13,491 nt of DNA from an uncultured Phycisphaerales bacterium (GTDB taxonomy: Bacteria; Planctomycetota; Phycisphaerae; WQYP01). The number at the start of each line of letters is the position of its first letter. Position 1 is the stretch's first letter. Positions 1-6,227 of this stretch are shown one piece after another. Made by a program: the position numbers and the translations under genes. The stretch lies in contig CAIPTQ010000125.1 of NCBI GenBank assembly GCA_903868035.1, forward strand, positions 1 to 13,491. The letters run 5' to 3'. The notes beneath the pieces are model-generated. The model saw only the letters and a program-made list of their open reading frames with translations. It was not told the DNA's origin and searched no databases.

Positions 1-44
1 ATTCACGTTGGCAACGTGACGCTCTACCACTGAGCTACGCCCGC
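1..44 (-). tRNA. tRNA-Gly(GCC), 5' part, cut by the window edge
   Basis: Read on the minus strand, the gene starts at position 44 with the 7-nt acceptor strand GCGGGCG, then TA and a D arm GCTC...GAGC. The anticodon arm has a perfect 5-bp stem (TCACG/CGTGA) around the loop TTGCCAA, so the anticodon is GCC (positions 12-10) and the tRNA reads GGC/GGT glycine codons. The T arm and 3' acceptor strand lie beyond the left edge. A promoter-like sequence sits just upstream at 57-84. Confidence 0.93.
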
Positions 45-56
45 AGGAGGTTTTTG

Positions 57-84
57 AGTATAACAAATGCCCATTTGAAGTAAA
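57..84 (-). promoter_or_regulatory. Probable promoter of the tRNA-Gly gene
   Basis: On the minus strand, TTTACT (84-79; 4 of 6 match to TTGACA) and TATACT (62-57; 5 of 6 match to TATAAT) are 16 nt apart. The -10 box ends 12 nt before the tRNA 5' end, leaving a very short 5' leader. This is a consensus comparison by eye only. Confidence 0.5.
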
Positions 85-87
85 GCC

Positions 88-115
88 TTGCACGGCATCC
101 GGGCGATGGCATATT
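88..115 (+). promoter_or_regulatory. Possible promoter of the LOG-family gene
   Basis: TTGCAC (88-93) and CATATT (110-115) are 16 nt apart, matching the sigma70 consensus at 3 of 6 and 4 of 6 positions. A start site near 122 would exclude the upstream GTG at 116 as start codon and favour the GTG at 152. The call is weak. Confidence 0.3.
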
Positions 116-151
116 GTGGCCCCGATCCGGAATCCCCTGTTTGAGGTATTT

Positions 152-1294
152 GTGACCCGAAGTGCCGATAATGTGCCCCCTGGGATAGCCGAGAAGATAC
201 AGGCCCTGCTGAATGACGCGGGGATCACCAAGGACCGCGAACTGGCGGCGGACATGATCCAGGCGGCGCTGAAGCTGGCCCGCGATGAGCCGGGGCGGGG
301 GGAGATGAAGCTGATGGCGCGATCGTTCAAGGAACTGCGGTACGCGTTCAAAATCTTCAAGCCGTACCGGCAGCGGCGGAAGGTGTCGGTCTTTGGCTCG
401 GCGCGCACGCCGGAAACGCACCCGAATTACCTGCTGGCCCGCGAGTTTGGCAAGCGCCTGGCGGACGCGGGGTTCATGGTCATCACCGGCGCGGGCGGGG
501 GCATCATGGCGGCGGGGCATGAGGGGGCGGGGCTGGACGCCTCGTTCGGCGTGGCGATCAAGCTGCCGTTTGAACAGCGCACCAACTCCGTCATCGAGGG
601 CGACCAGAAGCTGATCCACTTCCGGTATTTTTTCTCCCGCAAGGTGGTGTTCGTGAAGGAAACGCATGCCATCGCGCTGTTTCCCGGGGGGTTTGGGACG
701 CATGATGAGGGGTTTGAGGTGCTGACGCTGGTGCAGACGGGCCGGTGCGACCCGATGCCGATCGTGCTTATTGAGGAGCCTGGGGGCACGTACTGGCAGA
801 AGTGGGACCGCTTCATCCGCGAGGAGCTGCTGGGCGGCGGGCTGATCAGCCCGGAGGACACGGCGCTGTACCACATCACGCATGATGTGCAGGATGCGGT
901 GGACCACATCCGGCGGTTTTATCGCAATTATCATTCCTGCCGGTATGCGCGGGAGGAGTTGTTTTTGCGGGTGCAGCACGCGCCGACGGCGGGGGAGCTG
1001 GCGGAGTTGAACGCGGAGTTTGGCGGCATCTGCACGAGCGGGGGCATCGAGGTGCGGCGGACGCAGGTGATTGATGAGGAGACATTGGTGCCGGAGTTTC
1101 CGCGGATCGCGTTGAATTTCGACCGCCAGAGCCTGGCGCGGCTGCGGCTGCTGATCGACCGGCTGAATAGTTTGCCGAGCCTGCCGCCGATGGAGGCCCG
1201 GGGCACGGCGGACACGGGGGAGAAGCGGTCGGACCGGAGTTTGGGGGAGATTGCCGAGGAGGAGGACGTGCGGATTGTGGAGCCGCGAGGGTGA
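152..1294 (+). CDS. LOG-family protein (lysine-decarboxylase-like nucleotide 5'-monophosphate phosphoribohydrolase)
   Basis: This is a 380-residue Rossmann-fold protein of the LOG/'TIGR00730-like' family. Visible signatures are a strand VSVFGSAR (about 78-85), the nucleotide loop GAGGGIMAAGHEGAG (about 113-127), SRK (about 162-164, carrying the Arg expected at the active site) and PGGFGTHDEGFE (about 178-189, with the catalytic-type Glu at 186). Characterised relatives cleave the N-glycosidic bond of nucleoside 5'-monophosphates, for example cytokinin ribotides; the substrate here is unknown. It is longer than minimal LOG proteins (about 190 residues), with an N-terminal helical region and a C-terminal tail of about 150 residues. 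I chose GTG 152 because GAGG (143-146) lies 5 nt upstream. The frame stays open to another GTG at 116, which has no ribosome-binding site. It is a single gene, convergent with the small ORF at 1344-1538. Confidence 0.88.
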   Translation: MTRSADNVPPGIAEKIQALLNDAGITKDRELAADMIQAALKLARDEPGRGEMKLMARSFKELRYAFKIFKPYRQRRKVSVFGSARTPETHPNYLLAREFGKRLADAGFMVITGAGGGIMAAGHEGAGLDASFGVAIKLPFEQRTNSVIEGDQKLIHFRYFFSRKVVFVKETHAIALFPGGFGTHDEGFEVLTLVQTGRCDPMPIVLIEEPGGTYWQKWDRFIREELLGGGLISPEDTALYHITHDVQDAVDHIRRFYRNYHSCRYAREELFLRVQHAPTAGELAELNAEFGGICTSGGIEVRRTQVIDEETLVPEFPRIALNFDRQSLARLRLLIDRLNSLPSLPPMEARGTADTGEKRSDRSLGEIAEEEDVRIVEPRG

Positions 1295-1297
1295 GGG

Positions 1298-1325
1298 GAT
1301 TTTTGATTTTCGATTTTTGATTGGG
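1298..1325 (+). repeat. Period-7 short tandem repeat (GATTTTT type)
   Basis: Four consecutive heptamers, GATTTTT, GATTTTC, GATTTTT and GATTGGG, start four bases after the LOG-family stop codon. They lie in the convergent gap before the minus-strand small gene. The AT-rich tract stands out from the surrounding GC-rich DNA. A second period-7 array of unrelated sequence occurs at 12344-12392. Confidence 0.75.
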
Positions 1326-1343
1326 GGGATTAAACTTGGTATT

Positions 1344-1538
1344 TCATACGCGGGCGATCTTGTATTTCTTGCGCATGGTTTCAAGAAACTCACGCGCGGG
1401 CACGACTTTTCCCTGTGCCAGTTGTTCGCGCCCCAGCCGAATGCCCTCCCGGGTCTTGATTTGCGTCAAGTGTTCCTTCAATATTTTCATGTCCGCTTCA
1501 AGTGCGGTTACACGTTGCTCGATGGTTTTTCGCGGCAT
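1344..1538 (-). CDS. Small coiled-coil protein, antitoxin-like (64 aa)
   Basis: I do not recognise this gene firmly. The ATG at 1538 is preceded by AGGA (1545-1548) with 6-nt spacing, which supports translation. The product begins MPRKTIEQRVTALEADMKIL, a heptad-patterned helix typical of short coiled coils. It then has a charged linker and a C-terminal stretch REQLAQGKVVPAREFLETMR. That stretch resembles the toxin-binding tails of small Phd/ParD-type antitoxins ('...GEVVP..E...LR'). No toxin gene is adjacent: upstream is folE2, downstream is the end of the convergent LOG gene. It may be an orphan antitoxin or an unrelated small protein. A hairpin at 1577-1594 separates it from folE2. Confidence 0.6.
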   Translation of the reverse strand: MPRKTIEQRVTALEADMKILKEHLTQIKTREGIRLGREQLAQGKVVPAREFLETMRKKYKIARV

Positions 1539-1576
1539 ATGAAATCCTGTGATCAACAGCTATTCCCGCAGCGACG

Positions 1577-1594
1577 GCCGACGAGGGCGTCGGC
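1577..1594 (-). terminator. Hairpin downstream of folE2 (possible terminator or dispersed hairpin element)
   Basis: A perfect 7-bp stem GCCGACG/CGTCGGC closes a 4-nt loop. It begins 18 nt after the folE2 stop codon. No T-tract follows on the minus strand, so it is not a textbook intrinsic terminator. A hairpin sharing the GACGCCC core lies 16 nt after another stop codon at 8608-8626. Confidence 0.45.
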
Positions 1595-1612
1595 ACCACT
1601 GGGCGCACCACA

Positions 1613-2458
1613 TTACCGTTTGTCGCGTTCGATCATCGCGTAGGCATTGTGGTTGTGGATGGACTCGAAGTTTTCGCTTTCGATGTGATACCACGTGACG
1701 CGGTCCTCGCGGTCGAGGGCCATGGCCAGGTCGCGGATGATGTCCTCGACGAACTTGGGGTTGTCGAAGGCCTGCTCGGTGACGAACTTTTCGTCCGGGC
1801 GCTTGAGCACGGCATAGACGGGGGCGCTGGCGGCGCCTTCCATGATCTTCACCAAGTCCTCGATCCAGAGCAGCTTGTTGGTGCGCACCTTGGCGGTGAT
1901 CTCGCAGCGCTGGTTGTGGGCGCCGTAGGCGGAAATTTCCTTGGAGCACGGGCAGAGGCTGGTGGCCGGGGCGCGCACGCCCATGATAAAATCGTCCAGG
2001 CCGTTGCTGGTGCCCTCAAAGGTGCAGAGATAATCCATCAGGCCCTTGGCCGCCGTCACGGGGGCGGCTTTCTCGATGAAGTAGGGGAAGGTCATCTCGA
2101 TGTGGGCGTCGGCGGCATCGAGCCTGGTCTTGACCTCGTGGAGGATCGGGATGATCTGGGCGGGGGTGATGGCGCGGTGGTGGCGGTTGAGAATCTCCAG
2201 CAGGCGGGACATGTGGGTGCCCTTTTTGTGCTTGGGCAGGGAGACGTAGAGGTTGATGGAGGCGATGGTGTGCTGTTCGCCGCCGCAGGCCTGGCGCAGG
2301 GTGATGGGGTAGCGGACGCCCTTGACGCCGACCTTGTCGATGGCGACGTTGCGGCCGTCGGAGGCGCCCTGGACGTCGGCCATGGCATTGGGGGGGGATT
2401 TGGCCGGGTGTTCGGCGAGGGTTGCTGTGGGGCTCACGTTGCCGCCTTTCCTGTTCAT
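1613..2458 (-). CDS. folE2: GTP cyclohydrolase FolE2 (GTP cyclohydrolase IB)
   Basis: This 281-residue protein matches the FolE2 (GCYH-IB, COG1469) family. FolE2 converts GTP to 7,8-dihydroneopterin triphosphate, the first step of folate (and queuosine-type deazapurine) synthesis, and uses metals more flexibly than the zinc enzyme FolE. Family motifs are present: MADVQ near residue 26, TSLCPCSKEIS (about 166-176, with the metal/active-site Cys region), GAHNQR (about 179-184) and the C-terminal ESIHNHNAYA (about 265-274). The start at 2458 is set by GAGG (2465-2468), which overlaps the hisI stop codon and sits 6 nt upstream. A later ATG at 2383 would give a 256-residue form closer to the minimal family length but has no ribosome-binding site. 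With hisI it forms a two-gene operon with an 8-nt gap. Confidence 0.95.
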   Translation of the reverse strand: MNRKGGNVSPTATLAEHPAKSPPNAMADVQGASDGRNVAIDKVGVKGVRYPITLRQACGGEQHTIASINLYVSLPKHKKGTHMSRLLEILNRHHRAITPAQIIPILHEVKTRLDAADAHIEMTFPYFIEKAAPVTAAKGLMDYLCTFEGTSNGLDDFIMGVRAPATSLCPCSKEISAYGAHNQRCEITAKVRTNKLLWIEDLVKIMEGAASAPVYAVLKRPDEKFVTEQAFDNPKFVEDIIRDLAMALDREDRVTWYHIESENFESIHNHNAYAMIERDKR

Positions 2459-2466
2459 GCCGGGCC

Positions 2467-2886
2467 TCACTTGTGGTACATCTGTTTGGGGTCCATGAGG
2501 GGCCGGGCGATGGTCTTCAATTCTAGGCCGCCGGCGGGGGCGGGGACCACTTGGCGGTAAAAACAACTGGCGAAGCCATTGTGGCAGGCGGCGCCTTTTT
2601 GGCGGACCTTAAGGACGACGGCATCCTGGTCGCAGTCGATGGTGACGGAGAGGATTTCCTGGGTATTGCCGGATTCCTCGCCTTTGACCCAGAATTTTTG
2701 GCGGGAGCGGGACCAATAGGTGGCCTTGCCGGTGGCGAGGGTTTTTTCGAGGGCCGCGGGATTCATGAAGGCGACCATGAGGACTTCATGGGTGTCGGCA
2801 TCGACGGTGACGGCGGTGATGAGGCCGTTCTGGTCGAGCTTGAGGCTGAGGGTGGTGCCGAGTTCGAGCTCGGCGGAAGCGGCCAT
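2467..2886 (-). CDS. hisI: Phosphoribosyl-AMP cyclohydrolase HisI
   Basis: This 139-residue protein is a monofunctional HisI, the zinc-dependent enzyme that opens the purine ring of phosphoribosyl-AMP in histidine synthesis. Diagnostic motifs are FMNPAALEKTL (about 40-50), YWSRSRQKFWVKGEESGNTQ (57-76), the Mg-binding DCDQD (84-88) and the zinc Cys pair in ACHNGFASCF (C101, C108). No HisE (phosphoribosyl-ATP pyrophosphatase) domain is fused at the C terminus. The ATG at 2886 has a strong AAAGGAG ribosome-binding site 5 nt upstream. It is the first gene of the hisI-folE2 pair. No other his gene is in the window, so the gene stands apart from any his operon here. Confidence 0.96.
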   Translation of the reverse strand: MAASAELELGTTLSLKLDQNGLITAVTVDADTHEVLMVAFMNPAALEKTLATGKATYWSRSRQKFWVKGEESGNTQEILSVTIDCDQDAVVLKVRQKGAACHNGFASCFYRQVVPAPAGGLELKTIARPLMDPKQMYHK

Positions 2887-2922
2887 GGGGACTCCTTTGG
2901 GGACAGGGGAGGGAAACGGAGT

Positions 2923-2951
2923 AGTTTAGCGTGGGCGGGGGGGAAAGTCAT
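2923..2951 (-). promoter_or_regulatory. Probable promoter of hisI-folE2
   Basis: On the minus strand, ATGACT (2951-2946; 4 of 6 match to TTGACA) and TAAACT (2928-2923; 4 of 6 match to TATAAT) are 17 nt apart. The predicted start site is about 30 nt before the hisI ATG. I see no palindromic Zur-like AT-rich operator overlapping it. Confidence 0.4.
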
Positions 2952-3055
2952 GGAGGGATGGATATATTGCCGCAATCGCGGGGGGCGGGGTTGGCGGGGT
3001 GGGGGAATTTTGCTCGGGCATCCGAAGATTCCGCCAAGATGGCACGTTTTTGCTC

Positions 3056-3061
3056 TATAAT
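3056..3061 (+). promoter_or_regulatory. Consensus -10 box upstream of the GYPYYT repeat protein
   Basis: A perfect TATAAT ends 26 nt before the ATG at 3087, in otherwise GC-rich DNA. No convincing -35 box is found 16-18 nt upstream, so an activator or an alternative factor may be needed. Confidence 0.4.
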
Positions 3062-3086
3062 GATGTTCCACCCGATGAGGTGTTTT

Positions 3087-4181
3087 ATGAAACGCACATC
3101 CTGGATTCTCGCAGGTGCCGCGCTGGCCGCGTTGGCGACTTTGGGCGCGGCGGTGCCGGCGGCACCGGTGGATGATCGGGTGCTGGTGATCCCGTTCACC
3201 GTGCTGAACGTGCCGGCCGCCCAGCAATGGATCGGCAAGGGGGTGCAGGAGAGCCTGGTGGCGGACTTGGGGCGCACGGGTTTTTCGCCCATCGCCTTTA
3301 GCGGGCAGGTGATTGTGGAGGACAACGCGACGGCGGCGCGGCTGGCGCGCAGCGCCGGTGTGCCGCTGGCGATCCGGGGGGCGGCGCAGGTGGTGGGGGA
3401 CCAGGTGCGGCTGACGGCGCAACTGATCGACGGCAAAACGGGTGATACCATTCGCACGGCGCTGGTGACCGGCGGCAGCGCCGACCTTTTGCAACTGGAG
3501 GATGAGTTGGCCGGCCAGCTCCGCGCTCCCGCGGCGCCAGCGCCGGCGTACATGCCGGTGGCTAGAGCGACGCCGGTTACCGCGGCACCGGCCGCTCCGG
3601 TCGCGCCGGCCACCCCGCCGCAGGTGATTGTGATCACGCCGCCGCCGCCGATGCAGGTGGGGTATGAAACCGGGTATCCGTACTACACCGGGTATCCGTA
3701 CTACACCGGGTATCCGTACTACACCGGGTATCCGTACTACACCGGATATCCGTATTACACGTATGCCGCCAGTTATTCCTATGGCTACGGCCAACCCTTT
3801 GGTTTTAGCTATTCATATGGCTACAACTATCCGTATGTATACAATTATGGCCTGGGCTTTTATCCCCTGGTGCTGTACCCGGCGAATCCGGGCCGCCGCG
3901 GCCGCGATGATGATGGCGATGGCGGGGGCCGGGGCGGCAGGGGCGGTGGGGTGAGCCGGGACGGGCAGGCGGCGTACAACAGCAGCACGGGTTACCTGCC
4001 CGCCAGTTTGCCGCAACCCACGAATCGCATGCCTGCGAACACCGTGCCGCCTCCTCCCACGTATGTCGCGCCACGGCAGGTTTCGCCCGTGCCGGTGAAT
4101 GTCGTCGCGCCGCGGCCCGCGCCGGCCCCCGCGCCCGTGCGCGGCAATGCCGGGCCGGCCAATCCCAGGCAGGTGCGCTGA
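3087..4181 (+). CDS. Secreted protein with TolB-N/FlgO-like domain and GYPYYT repeats
   Basis: This 364-residue protein starts with a signal peptide (MKRTSW, a hydrophobic Ala/Leu core, then Ala-Pro-Ala near 23-26). Residues about 29-145 resemble the TolB-amino-terminal/FlgO-like domain: VLVIPF, GVQESLVADL, ARSAGVPLAIRG, then VRLTAQLIDGKTGDTI. Such domains occur in envelope lipoproteins and adenylate-cyclase-like proteins, usually to bind partners. A Pro/Ala linker follows, then five GYPYYT units (196-225), a Tyr/Gly-rich stretch (SYGYGY/YNYPYVYNYG), an acidic-to-RGG segment (GRRGRDDDGDGGGRGGRGGG) and a Pro/Val-rich tail. The ATG at 3087 has GAGG (3077-3080) 6 nt upstream. The protein is probably exported to the cell envelope or surface. 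Its function is unknown. Confidence 0.82.
   Translation: MKRTSWILAGAALAALATLGAAVPAAPVDDRVLVIPFTVLNVPAAQQWIGKGVQESLVADLGRTGFSPIAFSGQVIVEDNATAARLARSAGVPLAIRGAAQVVGDQVRLTAQLIDGKTGDTIRTALVTGGSADLLQLEDELAGQLRAPAAPAPAYMPVARATPVTAAPAAPVAPATPPQVIVITPPPPMQVGYETGYPYYTGYPYYTGYPYYTGYPYYTGYPYYTYAASYSYGYGQPFGFSYSYGYNYPYVYNYGLGFYPLVLYPANPGRRGRDDDGDGGGRGGRGGGVSRDGQAAYNSSTGYLPASLPQPTNRMPANTVPPPPTYVAPRQVSPVPVNVVAPRPAPAPAPVRGNAGPANPRQVR
3672..3761 (+). repeat. In-frame 18-bp tandem repeat (5 copies, GYPYYT)
   Basis: Four identical 18-bp units, GGGTATCCGTACTACACC (3672-3743), are followed by a fifth unit with three substitutions, all synonymous (3744-3761). The identity of the copies at nucleotide level suggests recent expansion by slippage, so copy number could vary between strains. 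The period is a multiple of three, so changes would keep the reading frame. Confidence 0.97.
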
Positions 4182-4396
4182 TGCAGCAGGCCGTTGTCAT
4201 TCTCATTGTGGCGGCGTGCGGGGTATGGCTGGGTGTGATGGCGTACCGCTACTTCCGCCCCACGCCGGGGGGCGGCGGCTGTGCGGGTGGGTGTTGTGAC
4301 GGACGGGAGAAGCCCGCGCAGGAGAATGCGGGCACGCGGACGATGATGGTTTCGTCGGATGATCTGCGGGCGCGGCTGAAGGCGAGAAACGGATAA
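4181..4396 (+). CDS. Small Cys-rich membrane protein, FeoB-associated-like (71 aa)
   Basis: The product has one N-terminal membrane segment (about residues 3-23, AVVILIVAACGVWLGVMAYRY). A short Gly-rich loop with a cysteine cluster, GGGGCAGGCCDG (about 30-41), and a charged C-terminal tail follow. This layout matches the 'FeoB-associated Cys-rich membrane protein' family (small protein, TM helix, then CxGC-type cluster), which is often found near ferrous iron transporters. No feoAB is in the window, so a link to iron is only by analogy. Its ATG overlaps the stop codon of the GYPYYT protein (TGATG, 4179-4183), so the two genes are very probably translationally coupled. Confidence 0.72.
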   Translation: MQQAVVILIVAACGVWLGVMAYRYFRPTPGGGGCAGGCCDGREKPAQENAGTRTMMVSSDDLRARLKARNG

Positions 4397-4465
4397 GTGA
4401 GGAACCTCCGACGACGGCTATTGACGCGTCATGGCACGGCTCCAGTGTTGTGTGTGCGCCTGTCT

Positions 4466-4714
4466 TCAGTTGCGCGCCGGCAATTCGTCGCCTGGGAGGG
4501 GTTTGCGGGCGGGCACTTTGGCCATGACGCGATCGAAGGCTTCGCGGGTGCCGCGTTTGGCGCGCTGGCGGAAATAGGTTTCGGCTTCGAGCACGGACAT
4601 TTTCTCGGCCAGGGCGGTGGAGATGAACTGGTCGACGGAGACGCCGTCGCGTTTGGCGAGGAGCTTGGCGCGTTCGTGGACGGATAGGGGAAGTTCGATA
4701 TTGATGCGCGTCAT
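4466..4714 (-). CDS. Ribbon-helix-helix antitoxin partner of the PIN toxin
   Basis: This 82-residue protein opens with a ribbon-helix-helix DNA-binding domain. TRINIELP (2-9) is the strand, SVHERAKLLAKRDG (about 11-24) the first helix and SVDQFISTALAEKM (about 26-39) the second. The charged C-terminal half (EAETYFRQRAKRG...FDRVMAKVPARKP) is the expected toxin-binding and flexible part. The ATG at 4714 overlaps the PIN stop codon (ATGA) and has GGAG 7 nt upstream. In such pairs the antitoxin neutralises the toxin and represses the operon through its RHH domain. The order toxin then antitoxin is the less usual one. Confidence 0.8.
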   Translation of the reverse strand: MTRINIELPLSVHERAKLLAKRDGVSVDQFISTALAEKMSVLEAETYFRQRAKRGTREAFDRVMAKVPARKPLPGDELPARN

Positions 4715-5135
4715 GATTCGTCTCCAAGAATACGCTTGAATTCTACCGGCGAGAGGGCCTTGATTCCAAACGATTCGGCACCGTGAAAATCGCGCACATT
4801 GTGGGTCACGATATGGGAGCATCGTGCCGCCACGGCCAATTCCAGAACCAGGTCGTCTTTGCGGTCGGATAAGAAGGGCCGCCAGAGGTAGTAGATTTCG
4901 TGGTAGGTCGCGACGGCGCAGAGGCGGTCGATGACCGCATCGATGTCGGCGAGGTCCAGCCCCAGTTTGCCGGCGCTGCGTTTGAGCACGTCTTCGTACT
5001 GGAGCAACAGCGGCACGGAGAGATGAATTCCAAATCGGCCGGCGCTGACCTGTTCAGAATGACAAAGGAGGAACCAAGGCGCGAATGCAGTGCCGAGAAG
5101 AGGACGTTGGTGTCGAGAACAATCTGCGGCGGCAT
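4711..5135 (-). pseudogene. PIN-domain toxin (COG1569-like VapC-type RNase) interrupted by a one-base frameshift
   Basis: The N-terminal part, MPPQIVLDTNVLFSALHSR, carries the first PIN motif (LDTN, Asp8). It is read from the ATG at 5135, which has GAGGG 7 nt upstream. The rest (HLSVPLLLQYEDVLKR, DRKDDLVLELAV, IVTHNVRDF) is read in another frame. Adding one base at about 5055-5057 (CTGAACAG to CTGGAACAG) joins them as ...FVILEQVSAGRFGIHLSVP..., giving a 141-residue PIN protein of normal family length. The expected acidic residues (about D8, E48, D95, D116) are then present. PIN toxins are Mg-dependent RNases. The frameshift could be a real inactivation or a sequencing or assembly error. An ATG at 5169 opens the downstream frame but omits the LDTN motif, so it would not give a complete PIN fold. 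Confidence 0.8.
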
Positions 5136-5327
5136 GAATCGGCCCTCGAATGGTGCGAAGCGCGGTCATTACTCCTGTTCACGAGGGGGATTCTACGAAA
5201 GTTGAACGATTTGGGCGACCTAAAAAATGGGACTCTGTCAGTGTACGGATCGGACATGCGCTCAGAAATCCACGTACTCTCACCGCGTCAAAAGCACGGC
5301 ACCCCGCGGAGGAAATGGAATGAGCGC
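5136..5327. other. Intergenic region between the LysR gene and the PIN toxin
   Basis: This 192-bp gap holds the upstream region of the toxin-antitoxin pair. On the minus strand a TAGAAT -10-like box (5195-5190) lies 54 nt before the toxin ATG, without a clear -35 box. No RNA gene or repeat is visible. Confidence 0.4.
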
Positions 5328-6227
5328 TCACCGAAAGAAGTCCTTCCGTGCCGCCAGGCAGATGGCCACCACCGCGGGGTGTTTGAGTTTGCGTTCGGGG
5401 CTGATGGCGTAGAAGCGTTCGCGGACGCCTTCGACATGGCCCACCATTTTCAGGCCGTGCTGGCGGCAGATGTCATCCTCGACGAGGGCGGAGGCGGGGA
5501 AGAGGGCCCGGCCGGTGGCGCCGAAGGTCTGCAACAGGGCGGAATCCTCGAACTCGCCGAGGATCCGCGGATGCAGGTTGTGGGTGTCGAAGAACTGGTC
5601 GAGCGTGCGCCGCAGCGAGGTGTTCCGCGTGGGCAGGAAGACGGGGGCGCCGTCCAGGGACTGGGGGAAGGTCTTGGCGTACTTGGCGGCCAGCGGCTTG
5701 GAGCCCAGGAACGCCACGCCGGCCTCGCCCAGCAGGTGGTTGTAGGCCCGCATCTGCTGGCCGGCGCCCAGGGGGATGTCCGAGAGGATCAGGTCGATGC
5801 GGAAGGTGGCCAGTTCGGCCAGGAGGGAATCGATTTTGTCCTCGTGGGCGACGACGGAGCAGGGCGGGTCGAGGGTGAAGGCGGGCTCGAGGAGCATGGC
5901 CGAGACGTATTTGGGGACGGCGTCGGAGATGCCGACGGTGAGTTTGCCGGGGCGGCTGTCGGGGCCGAGTTTGACGGCGTCGAGGAGTTCGCGGCCGAGG
6001 GTGAAGATGTCCTCGGCGTATTTGAAGACGAGCTGGCCGATTTCGGTGAGGACGAGGGAGCGGCCGCGGCGTTCGAAGAGCTTGTCGCCGAGCATGTCCT
6101 CGAGCTCGTGGATTTGGGCGGAGATGGTGGGGCTGGAGAGGTGGAGTTTTTCGGCGGCGCGGGCGACGCCGCCCTCGCGGGCGACGGTCCAGAAGTACAT
6201 GAGGTGGTGGTAATTGAGGAAGGGCAT
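5328..6227 (-). CDS. LysR-family transcriptional regulator, NhaR-like
   Basis: This 299-residue LTTR has an N-terminal winged HTH (NYHHLMYFWTVAREGGVARA, residues 5-24; recognition helix SSPTISAQIHELEDML, about 31-46) and a periplasmic-binding-protein-like effector domain. The N terminus and the stretches DLILSDIPLG, LGEAGVAFLG, ILGEFEDSALLQTFGATG and HPAVVAICL resemble enterobacterial NhaR, which activates the Na+/H+ antiporter gene nhaA in response to sodium and, in E. coli, also pgaABCD. No antiporter or polysaccharide gene is adjacent, so the target is unknown. I set the start at 6227 because AGGAG (6234-6238) lies 6 nt upstream. The gene is monocistronic, downstream of the TIR genes with a 135-bp gap. 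Confidence 0.88.
   Translation of the reverse strand: MPFLNYHHLMYFWTVAREGGVARAAEKLHLSSPTISAQIHELEDMLGDKLFERRGRSLVLTEIGQLVFKYAEDIFTLGRELLDAVKLGPDSRPGKLTVGISDAVPKYVSAMLLEPAFTLDPPCSVVAHEDKIDSLLAELATFRIDLILSDIPLGAGQQMRAYNHLLGEAGVAFLGSKPLAAKYAKTFPQSLDGAPVFLPTRNTSLRRTLDQFFDTHNLHPRILGEFEDSALLQTFGATGRALFPASALVEDDICRQHGLKMVGHVEGVRERFYAISPERKLKHPAVVAICLAARKDFFR

Noticed and set aside
35..1393. 452-codon open frame on the minus strand across the LOG-family gene
   Set aside because: It is extremely rich in Arg, Pro, His and Gln and has no recognisable domain; it is the antisense shadow of the well-supported LOG gene and also runs into the tRNA.
1649..2560. 303-codon plus-strand frame opposite folE2
   Set aside because: Its Gly/Val/Asp-rich composition is typical of the antisense of a GC-rich gene. 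The minus strand carries complete FolE2 motifs.
3672..3761. CRISPR-like array from the 18-bp direct repeats
   Set aside because: The repeats are directly adjacent with no spacers, lie inside a reading frame and encode GYPYYT.
5045..5070. Programmed ribosomal frameshift in the PIN toxin
   Set aside because: A -1 shift at CTG-AAC would restore the frame, but there is no slippery heptamer and I see no obvious stimulatory hairpin; a one-base loss is simpler.
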